Source: a virus
Length of the DNA stretch: 20,226 bases
Direction: 5' to 3' (one strand)
IMG/VR virus record: IMGVR_UViG_3300027752_000146
Coordinates: 1-20,226 of that record
The notes below the pieces were generated by a model. That model saw only the letters and a list, made by a program, of their open reading frames with translations. It ran no database searches and was not told the origin of the DNA. How positions within the stretch are numbered: the stretch's first letter is position 1; each line of letters starts with the position of its first letter. Below, in pieces: positions 14,317-20,226 of the stretch. Both the position numbers and the translations under genes were made by a program.

Positions 14317-16743
14317 TTACCTAGGATCAAAGGAACCTAGGTCAAAATCTCCACTAAGTATATCGTTCCCGCTGGATTCAAAGTTTTGAGGCGGTAAATC
14401 GTTCTGTCTTTGATTTATTAATTCACTTTGTTGGGACGCTTGTATCTTAGTACGATCGTCTTTTCTATCTTCTTTTGATTGTAATTCATTTTTTCTTCCT
14501 TGAACCTCTACACCTTTTAGTTGCATGTTCATTTGGAATTCTAATTGCATTAACTCTTTCTTTAGAGTAGCTTCTTGCATTAGCTTTTGATAATCAATTT
14601 GAGCTTTAGCTTGTTCAAAAGAAATCTTTTGTTGAGTTAAGGCTTGTTGTTTTTGCACCTCAGATTGGGCCGCGGCTTGACTTGCTTGCGCGTTAGCTTG
14701 AGCTTGAGCCTGCATATTTTCTTGCTGCATCTTTTGATCTAACATTTGCTTTTCTTTCTTTCTTACTTTAAGCAATTGATTAGCTAGCTTAATATTTTTA
14801 ATATCGCGTAAGTCGATAGCATCAGATAAATCTATCATACCTGCGGATACAGCTGCTTGTATATTGTTTTCAAGAACAGCTCTTTCTTCATCGTCAGGAG
14901 TTAATTCTATAAATATACCAAAGTCGTACATATATAAATTACTCATCTCAGCTAAAACAGCTACATTTTGATTACCTATTTTATGAATAAAAGCTTCTCT
15001 TGTTGGAGAATACTCTATTATATCTGATATTCTTAACGATAAATTATCACATAAATCTGCTGTTAAAAACAAACTGCTATCCAGTATGTGTCTTGTAGCT
15101 ACGTTTGAATTAGCAGCAGCCAATTTTTGTACACCTACTAACGCTCTAGAATCTGGAGTGCTTCCATCTCTAGCTTCGTTTAATCCGGTAACATCCCGAA
15201 TCATCTGTAAATAATAATTATATGTTGCTATTAAACTTTGCAATTTAGCTCCTCCTGACCCAGTCTGTAATTCCTGAATAGGAACTTTACCAGGATTCAT
15301 GTCGCCTTCTTGGGTGAATGATCTACCTATAACAGAACCTGTTTGGAAATACATATTCAAAGCTTCCTGAGGATTGTAATTTGTACCATTACCTAAATCA
15401 ACCTCCGCTAAACCATCCGCATCTAGGTATACTCCATCAGGAACCATTCTTGACATAACTTGTTGTAACTTCAAATGTGTCAACTGAATCATGTCTGCAA
15501 ACCCCGTTATACGCGATACAATGCTTTCTATTCGGCCTTTATACATTCTTGGGGCAACAATGCTATAATTCATTTTAACCTTGCTGTAGTCGCTCTTTGG
15601 CCTTATCATATTTTTAGCCATTTCCCACTTAAGCATTTTTCCACCAAGTACTTTAACTCCTTCATACAAAACCTCCAGTGATTGCGACAATTTAGAAATA
15701 CCCATCTCTTCCATCATTTCTTCCGGAGGATTAAAAGCATCACTTTTGGGTATTGTTTTTTCAGCACCTGTAGCTGTTTCTTTTACTTTATAAACGTCAT
15801 TAGCAAACGTCTTGTAATTAAAATATAGTATTTGAACCGTATTGGAATCGTCTTCATTACTGTTTGTTAGCGTGCGATCATAAAATCCATTGTTACTAGA
15901 AGATTGACTTGATATTTCTTTTAAATCATCTTCTGTTAATCCTGGAAATTGTTTTTTAAGCTCATTCAAATGAACGCTTCGTATTTCGCCTACATAATAT
16001 ATGTCATCAAAATAGGGTGAGTCTGTATAAGACCACACTAAATTTACAGGGTCTACATATTCAACTTTAACCCCCTCTGCTTTTGTAAATGAATTTTTAA
16101 CCGCTCCAATACCTATAGTTGTAATATCGTAATTGCAACGTCTTTTTATTAAGTCATATTTGTTGCCTTCTAGCAATACACTTATAGCTTGTTCCTCAGC
16201 TAATTCTACTTGCTGTTTATAGCTAAGCTGCATGTGCAATTCTAACTCTTCTTTATTTTTAGGGAGTGTTTCTGGGTCTGTTTCAAATAAGTTAACGCCA
16301 AATTCCGCTTGAGCAAATTCATTTAAGTCTTTGGTTTGCATATCTCTTAATATAGACTCCATATATTTGGTACGCTTGTCTACGCCGTAAGGGTCCTGCG
16401 AATACGCTTTAATATCAAAAGATCTATCTGAAATACCATTAACCACTATATCTACAAACTTCGGTATAATAGGTACAGGCTTCCAGTCTAAATTTAAGTA
16501 AGATAAGTCACCATTAATAGATAGCTCGTCTTTGTATTTTTGAACACCCTGCTCTCCTCTAGCATAAAGTCTTAGCTCATGAAAAGTGTTTTGATTACTT
16601 TTAAATCTACTCGTACCACTACCTGTTTTAAACCATTCGTTTTCAATAGCTCTACCTATAGACCTTCCGTAATCTATAGAGATTTTTTCCTCATCGCTAG
16701 CAATCTGGCTTGGAAAATAACTTGTTATAACTGACTCAGCCAT
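14317..16743 (-). CDS. Portal protein with long Gln/Ala-rich C-terminal helix
   Basis: An 808-residue protein next to the terminase gene. The portal-like body spans residues about 45-650: DWKPVPIIPKFVDIVVNGISDR near 86-107, YVDPVNLVWSYTDSPYFDD near 229-247, then a clip/stem-like region around IRPKSDYSKVKMNYSIVAPRMYKGR, and the well-kept TGLNEARDGSTPDSRALVGVQKL at 519-541, which resembles the helical region of podovirus portals. Residues about 655-775 form a long, highly Gln-, Ala-, Lys- and Met-rich helix (for example NMQAQAQANAQASQAAAQ), expected to build a barrel or extend into the capsid. The C-terminus is an acidic tail (ILSGDFDLGSFDPR). The portal forms the dodecameric DNA gate, docks the terminase and carries the ring proteins. 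Four bases separate it from the terminase stop codon. Confidence 0.88.
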   Translation of the reverse strand: MAESVITSYFPSQIASDEEKISIDYGRSIGRAIENEWFKTGSGTSRFKSNQNTFHELRLYARGEQGVQKYKDELSINGDLSYLNLDWKPVPIIPKFVDIVVNGISDRSFDIKAYSQDPYGVDKRTKYMESILRDMQTKDLNEFAQAEFGVNLFETDPETLPKNKEELELHMQLSYKQQVELAEEQAISVLLEGNKYDLIKRRCNYDITTIGIGAVKNSFTKAEGVKVEYVDPVNLVWSYTDSPYFDDIYYVGEIRSVHLNELKKQFPGLTEDDLKEISSQSSSNNGFYDRTLTNSNEDDSNTVQILYFNYKTFANDVYKVKETATGAEKTIPKSDAFNPPEEMMEEMGISKLSQSLEVLYEGVKVLGGKMLKWEMAKNMIRPKSDYSKVKMNYSIVAPRMYKGRIESIVSRITGFADMIQLTHLKLQQVMSRMVPDGVYLDADGLAEVDLGNGTNYNPQEALNMYFQTGSVIGRSFTQEGDMNPGKVPIQELQTGSGGAKLQSLIATYNYYLQMIRDVTGLNEARDGSTPDSRALVGVQKLAAANSNVATRHILDSSLFLTADLCDNLSLRISDIIEYSPTREAFIHKIGNQNVAVLAEMSNLYMYDFGIFIELTPDDEERAVLENNIQAAVSAGMIDLSDAIDLRDIKNIKLANQLLKVRKKEKQMLDQKMQQENMQAQAQANAQASQAAAQSEVQKQQALTQQKISFEQAKAQIDYQKLMQEATLKKELMQLEFQMNMQLKGVEVQGRKNELQSKEDRKDDRTKIQASQQSELINQRQNDLPPQNFESSGNDILSGDFDLGSFDPR

Positions 16744-16747
16744 ATTT

Positions 16748-18961
16748 TTATTTTTCTATTAATTTTGATAAACCACCAGTATTAGTGTATTTAGCTATTT
16801 TTAAATTTAATTTTCTTTTTTCTGTTCGAGCAGCCGGGGCGTACAAGTGTCTATTGCAAGCCATGACAGCCAAACCAGAACTTATAGCAGCATCAAATTT
16901 TGTTCTATTATTTATATCGAATTTAGCCCAATCATTTAATGTTTCATTAAAATACATTGTACCATATTGTCCATCTCCTTTTAATCCCACATACTGATCT
17001 ATATAAGATTCTATAGCGGCAGCGTGTGATTGCTTAATGTCTTCAGAAGAGTTAGGTATACCACCTATTTCTTTTTCAGTAACAGAAAGCTTGTTCCATA
17101 ACTTATCCGGCCTATTCATAGAGTAACCTCTATATCCTCTTCTTTTAAAATAATACAAAAGCCTAGGTTTATTGTTTTCACACAATATAGGCATTCCATA
17201 GAATACACATGCCATCAGCACATCTTCAAAAAATATTTCTGCCGTTTGAGGTCTAGCTACATATTCTAAAAAGAATGTATGCGGTGGAGCATCTTCCATG
17301 CTAAACTTAGTTAATCCATGTAAAGCTCCCTTAGACCCTCTTCCGTCTGTTGTTCCTGAAATATCATAACTATCACAACCAAAAGCACCCATGTGCTCAT
17401 TTCCGGGGCTTTTTATATTGTTTCTAATGGTTTGTTTATTTTGTAAAGTAAGACCTGGCACCCAAGATATTTTAAACCTTCCACTAGGATTAGGTGTAAA
17501 TCTAACCATGCTATCTTTTATGCCATTTTCCCAACTAAAACTACCTGTTGTAATTACTCCAGAATTGCCAAGGTCTTCGTTGTAATCTATCTGTTCATAT
17601 ATTTTAACTAAATTAAATATACTGTTTTTTGTTTCATCCCTAAAAGCGTGTTCTTCTGTTCTAGGAAATTGTCTGTAAAATTCGTTTAAAGCATCCTGAT
17701 CACTTTTTAATCCGTCTACTTCATTGCTCCAATGCTCTATTACACCTACTTCAATCTTTTCATTGTTTGGTCCAACGCAATCCTCTGATGGGGTATCGAA
17801 TACAGGCATTCCATAAGAATCAATGAATCCCTCGTAATTCCATTCCATAGGTATGAACAAAGAATATAATCCTGACTTAGTTTGTCCGTTGCGGTTTCTT
17901 TTAGTGACAGCTGAATCATTGTAAAGTTTTTTAAAGTTTTCACCACCTTTATCTAAAGCGTTTGAGGTACTACCCATCATACACTTACCTATAATTCTAG
18001 CACCTAATCTTAAACAGGTTTTAGTTACACGCCAGTTATTTAATATATTATCCGGCCTTTCCCATTTACCCGATTCGTCGTGGACGAGAAGTTTGAGCTT
18101 CTCTCCATCGTAGGAATTATCACCCGTGTTCTTCCAGTCGATCGTCGTATCAAGTCCTTCGAGTAATTCCTGGTCGCTTCTATTCTGTATGCTTTTTCTA
18201 GTGAGTCTCGACGCTGGTATCCTGTAGGCAAGCTCTGTCTTCGGCCTGTCCATACCGTCTTGTATTGGTTTGAAGAAAAACGGGAAGTTAACACTAATGG
18301 GTACAACTTTATCTGTGAACATCTTTTTTGCATCGGATCCAGATTTGGACAAAATCCCAAACCGTGCATCGCTTGATATGGTTGCCATGTTAACTGTCTC
18401 CCCTGAAGCCATGAATGAAAATCCCGAACGTCTGTTCTTGAGATAGCACATACCATAAGCTCTGATGTCTGCTTTGCAAGCTTCCCAGAATATGTAGAAT
18501 AATCTGTTTGATTCCCGAAAGTCTGGGTTCCCAACGTCAATTTTGGACCACTGCAGGTACATAAAGTGAGTACCAGTAATGTAAGTATCCACACCTTTAT
18601 TATTAAACCAATACCCTTCGTCTCTGCGTTTGAATTGTTCATCTATATACGGTTCCCATTTTTTATGGAAATTCTCCGGATAGTCCCTCCACTCAAATAC
18701 GCTTTGTATTTGCTTGAGTTCTTTAGGGAATTCTTCGACAGTCCATTTATCATTAGATTTACTTATTTTAATAGGAGTTTTTGGTAAAGCTATTTTCAAG
18801 CCTTGTATATCGTATATATCACCAATTTCTCCAGTTTTGCTAATAACTACAACATCATGTTCCTTATTGTAGCCATACTTCCATTTCTTAGATCTATTAA
18901 GTCTAGATATTGTATTTCGCTTTATAGGCGTTATTACGCTATATAAATTCTGCTTATACAT
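16748..18961 (-). CDS. terL: Terminase large subunit (packaging ATPase and nuclease)
   Basis: A 737-residue protein that would power DNA packaging and cut the concatemer. A divergent Walker A lies at 174-182 (LKNRRSGFS), of the R-R-x-G-x-S type seen in crAss-like and other phage terminases rather than GxxGxGKT. Walker B is LKLLVHDE at 289-296, with Asp295 and Glu296 acidic. A coupling motif GSTSN follows at 330-334. The nuclease part has Asp530 in FGCDSYDISG, a likely second acid Glu595 in ILCENN, and a likely third Asp690 in KFDAAISSG, a set typical of RNase H-like terminase nucleases. Residues 1-110 are a long N-terminal extension with no assigned role. Its ATG overlaps the stop of the 91-residue gene (TAATG), which suggests translational coupling. 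Bases 18061-18540 have unusual composition (see separate entry). Confidence 0.92.
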   Translation of the reverse strand: MYKQNLYSVITPIKRNTISRLNRSKKWKYGYNKEHDVVVISKTGEIGDIYDIQGLKIALPKTPIKISKSNDKWTVEEFPKELKQIQSVFEWRDYPENFHKKWEPYIDEQFKRRDEGYWFNNKGVDTYITGTHFMYLQWSKIDVGNPDFRESNRLFYIFWEACKADIRAYGMCYLKNRRSGFSFMASGETVNMATISSDARFGILSKSGSDAKKMFTDKVVPISVNFPFFFKPIQDGMDRPKTELAYRIPASRLTRKSIQNRSDQELLEGLDTTIDWKNTGDNSYDGEKLKLLVHDESGKWERPDNILNNWRVTKTCLRLGARIIGKCMMGSTSNALDKGGENFKKLYNDSAVTKRNRNGQTKSGLYSLFIPMEWNYEGFIDSYGMPVFDTPSEDCVGPNNEKIEVGVIEHWSNEVDGLKSDQDALNEFYRQFPRTEEHAFRDETKNSIFNLVKIYEQIDYNEDLGNSGVITTGSFSWENGIKDSMVRFTPNPSGRFKISWVPGLTLQNKQTIRNNIKSPGNEHMGAFGCDSYDISGTTDGRGSKGALHGLTKFSMEDAPPHTFFLEYVARPQTAEIFFEDVLMACVFYGMPILCENNKPRLLYYFKRRGYRGYSMNRPDKLWNKLSVTEKEIGGIPNSSEDIKQSHAAAIESYIDQYVGLKGDGQYGTMYFNETLNDWAKFDINNRTKFDAAISSGLAVMACNRHLYAPAARTEKRKLNLKIAKYTNTGGLSKLIEK
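18061..18540 (-). other. GC-rich, differently coded patch inside the terminase gene
   Basis: My hand count gives 214 G+C in these 480 bases (about 45 percent), against about 28-38 percent in the 60-base rows on either side. The codons also change: within the patch C-ending codons are common (ctc, gtc, cac, gac, atc, acg), for example ctc gtc cac gac around Walker B, while flanking parts prefer A/T-ending codons. The patch covers the ATPase core from about residue 140 to 300, including Walker A and B. A long alternative minus-strand open frame (18040-18642, 200 codons) exists across it, most simply because GC-rich codons make fewer chance stops. The reading frame of terL is intact throughout. 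Confidence 0.65.
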
Positions 18962-19236
18962 TACTTAGATCTTTTTTCAGCAAATCCCTTAAAAGCTTCC
19001 TTTGCAACCTCTTCCTTAGGTCTATCTTCTAATATTCTTTCTTCTTCTTCAATACGTGAAAGTATTTCAAAAGCATCAAATATTGCTAGCTTTTTGGTAG
19101 CGGCAGCATTTTTAAGTTTATCCGCTGTTAAATCGTCATCTGAATCTACAATAGCCTCTTTGGCTACTTTTATCAATTCTTCAACTGCTCTATGCCCAGC
19201 TTGGATTATACTCCTTTTCGTTTCCTTGACGTTCAT
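18961..19236 (-). CDS. Small helical protein before terL; candidate small terminase subunit
   Basis: A 91-residue protein, predicted almost wholly helical from its pattern: GHRAVEELIKVAKEAIVDSDD, then DKLKNAAATKKLAIFDAFEIL, then an acidic/basic helix ending KGFAEKRSK. There is no Cys and no membrane segment. Its stop codon overlaps the terL start in TAATG, and its own start lies 47 bases inside the 196-residue gene. Coupling with terL is what a small terminase subunit would show, but I see no DNA-binding motif that proves this. From memory, proteins like it recur before terL in marine Bacteroidota phages without a tested function. The only Met is the start used here, so the overlap with the upstream gene is real if the gene is. 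Confidence 0.75.
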   Translation of the reverse strand: MNVKETKRSIIQAGHRAVEELIKVAKEAIVDSDDDLTADKLKNAAATKKLAIFDAFEILSRIEEEERILEDRPKEEVAKEAFKGFAEKRSK

Positions 19237-19780
19237 ATTTAATTGTGATTTGATTGGTGGGTACTCTGTAAAGCTTCTGCCCGTCTATTATAAATTCGTA
19301 TTCGCTTCCTGGTTTAAAACCTATTAAGTCCTCAACATCAACTGATGTTAGTTTAGGATCCTTTGTTTTTAACACACCTACTAGTGGCTTTTCAAAATCC
19401 ATCGAAAACATTTTAGTTTCTTCGATTGGCTTTACAAAATTGAAACCTCCACAAGCTTCCCATTCTTGCGATTTTTTATATGCGTATATTTGACTAGGGT
19501 CAACAAAGAACATATCTTCTTCAAAAAAACTTTTACTATTTTTCTCTACGCCTCTTATATCTCTATACCTTCTGAATACATTGTGATGAACTATAACCTC
19601 GTCACCTACTTCTATTCCGTTATAACTCTCAGCCGGAGCTGCTATAACTACACCTAATCTACTTACGTAATTATGGTTTTGTATTTCAGTATTTAATAAA
19701 AGAGTATTTCCGTCAATTTTCTTTACGTTATTGTTTCTACCATTTTTAGGCTTAACAATAAACTCGAACATCGCTTTCAT
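19190..19780 (-). CDS. GroES-like protein with two half-related barrel units
   Basis: A 196-residue protein. The first unit (about 6-101) opens FEFIVKP, then has GVVIAAPAES at 43-52, GIEVGDEVIVHH at 55-66, an RDIRG loop and closes FFVDPSQIYAYK at 91-102. This order of a promoter strand, a G-V-V-x-A-x-P turn, GD.VI.HH and a final ...P..I.A strand is that of GroES-type co-chaperonins. The second unit (about 113-182) repeats the outline with FNFVKP, VGVLKT and KPGSEYEFIIDGQKLYRVPTNQITIKY. Known GroES has about 95 residues per subunit, so a duplicated barrel would give this length. Whether it aids capsid folding, as phage GroES proteins do, is inference. The first Met or Met4 could be the start; the first abuts the upstream stop codon at 19781. 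Confidence 0.7.
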   Translation of the reverse strand: MKAMFEFIVKPKNGRNNNVKKIDGNTLLLNTEIQNHNYVSRLGVVIAAPAESYNGIEVGDEVIVHHNVFRRYRDIRGVEKNSKSFFEEDMFFVDPSQIYAYKKSQEWEACGGFNFVKPIEETKMFSMDFEKPLVGVLKTKDPKLTSVDVEDLIGFKPGSEYEFIIDGQKLYRVPTNQITIKYERQGNEKEYNPSWA

Positions 19781-20032
19781 TTAATACTCTAAATCAAATT
19801 CTACAGCAATAGCCATATTTTTATTGAATTCTTTCCAAGGCAATATTTCTTTACCTTTTTGTATATAAATAGAGTACTTATCTTCTTCTTCTATTATATT
19901 AACTATTGTATGACCACCATACACTTCCTGTCCAACAGCGTAGTGCATGGCGTCATTTTTATAGTCTTTACCTATACTAATCTTCCTTACTATCCCCATC
20001 TTCTTTCTTAATTTCGCCGGTAGTAATATCAA
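19781..20032 (-). CDS. Small protein of unknown function (83 residues or fewer)
   Basis: A short protein with a strand-rich body: MHYAVGQEVYGGHTIVNIIEEEDKYSIYIQ, in which a YAVGQEV turn is followed by alternating hydrophobic residues. Such a compact beta fold resembles small SH3-like or OB-like modules, but no specific family is recognised. The start is uncertain: the first ATG gives 83 residues and a 56-base overlap with the upstream gene, while Met12 (19997-19999) gives 72 residues and a 23-base overlap and begins nearer the conserved-looking body. Its stop lies against the ATG of the GroES-like gene, which suggests coupled translation. It has no signal peptide or membrane helix. Confidence 0.6.
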   Translation of the reverse strand: MILLPAKLRKKMGIVRKISIGKDYKNDAMHYAVGQEVYGGHTIVNIIEEEDKYSIYIQKGKEILPWKEFNKNMAIAVEFDLEY

Positions 20033-20219
20033 TGTTCACTTTCCCGTACTTCTTTTCCAACTCTGATTGAAATAATTTAAAAGAATTTACTGAAATTGTT
20101 ATTTCGTGTAATAAATTGTGCTTCTGAGATTCCAATCCACCGATCTTCATCTGTAAGCTATTTATTGTTTCAATACTTTCCCTTAATTCTTTTAACTCGT
20201 TGTCTTCTAATTTACTCAT
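19977..20219 (-). CDS. Short coiled-coil protein, unknown role
   Basis: An 80-residue protein made mostly of one long heptad-rich helix (NELKELRESIETINSLQMKIGGLESQKHNLL and on), followed by FQSELEKKYGKVNIDITTGEI and an acidic tail (KKEDGDSKED). The plan of a coiled coil ending in YGK.NI.I.TGE is one I recall from many marine Bacteroidota phage contigs, always small and unassigned, often near packaging genes. It is the first gene of the visible run, with its ATG seven bases from the window end, so its promoter and leader lie outside. The 3' end overlaps the next gene. The strong coiled coil argues for oligomerisation; the partner is unknown. Confidence 0.75.
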   Translation of the reverse strand: MSKLEDNELKELRESIETINSLQMKIGGLESQKHNLLHEITISVNSFKLFQSELEKKYGKVNIDITTGEIKKEDGDSKED

Positions 20220-20226
20220 TATATTT

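Noticed and set aside
18040-18642. A 200-codon minus-strand open frame inside terL whose N-terminus looks like a lipoprotein or membrane leader (WILTLLVLTLCTCSG)
   Set aside because: It lies entirely inside terL in another frame. terL is intact with its motifs, the GC-rich patch explains the lack of stops, and there is no correct lipobox.
1-20226. Bacteroidota-type promoters (TTTG at -33 and TAnnTTTG at -7) in the gaps
   Set aside because: I looked in several of the main gaps on the coding strand, including those around the capsid gene and before the 261-residue gene, and found no convincing pair; promoters may lie outside the window or be phage-specific.

Overview
The window reads as part of the genome of a tailed, podovirus-like double-stranded DNA phage. 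It covers the DNA-packaging, capsid, neck and tail module. Every supported gene lies on the minus strand, so transcription runs from high to low coordinates, and genes are packed with overlaps or very short gaps. The longest gap is 134 bases, so there is no gene-free stretch above 300 bases. DNA is AT-rich. I see no Shine-Dalgarno-like purine run before the starts; the leaders are A/T-only stretches instead. Together with an FN3-like domain of a style common in Bacteroidota proteins, this suggests a Bacteroidota (probably marine flavobacterial) host. That host call is inference. Gene order and several signatures resemble crAss-like phages and Cellulophaga-type podoviruses.

Layout in transcription order. 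First come four small genes (20219 to 18961): a short coiled-coil protein, an unknown 83-residue protein, a 196-residue protein that looks like a duplicated GroES-like barrel, and a 91-residue helical protein coupled to the next gene. Then come the large terminase (18961-16748), portal (16743-14317), an acidic scaffold-like protein (14284-13109) and the major capsid protein (13083-11629). A 134-base gap with several inverted repeats follows, then a conserved protein of unknown role (11494-10673). A hairpin-bearing gap precedes two neck/ring-type proteins (10605-8902) and a very large stabilisation/muzzle-type protein of 1508 residues (8896-4370).

The low-coordinate end holds a cassette of probable tail-surface proteins: a 652-residue beta-rich fibre-like protein, then 87-, 294-, 88- and 110-residue proteins. 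Three of these share an N-terminal leader with Cys at residues 18 and 21. A Cys-rich module ending in G[YF]YS...C occurs in two of them and inside the 652-residue protein. Tetranucleotide TAAA repeats (3 to 6 copies) sit directly before four of these genes. The last gene, cut by the window edge at base 1, is a Gln-rich candidate internal/ejection protein.

Together the genes would build a procapsid, package DNA through the portal, close the neck with ring and muzzle proteins, and decorate the tail. No replication, lysis, integration, tRNA, CRISPR or defence gene is visible. The least ordinary signals are the shared Cys modules with their repeat leaders, the GC-rich patch inside the terminase gene, and the duplicated GroES-like protein.
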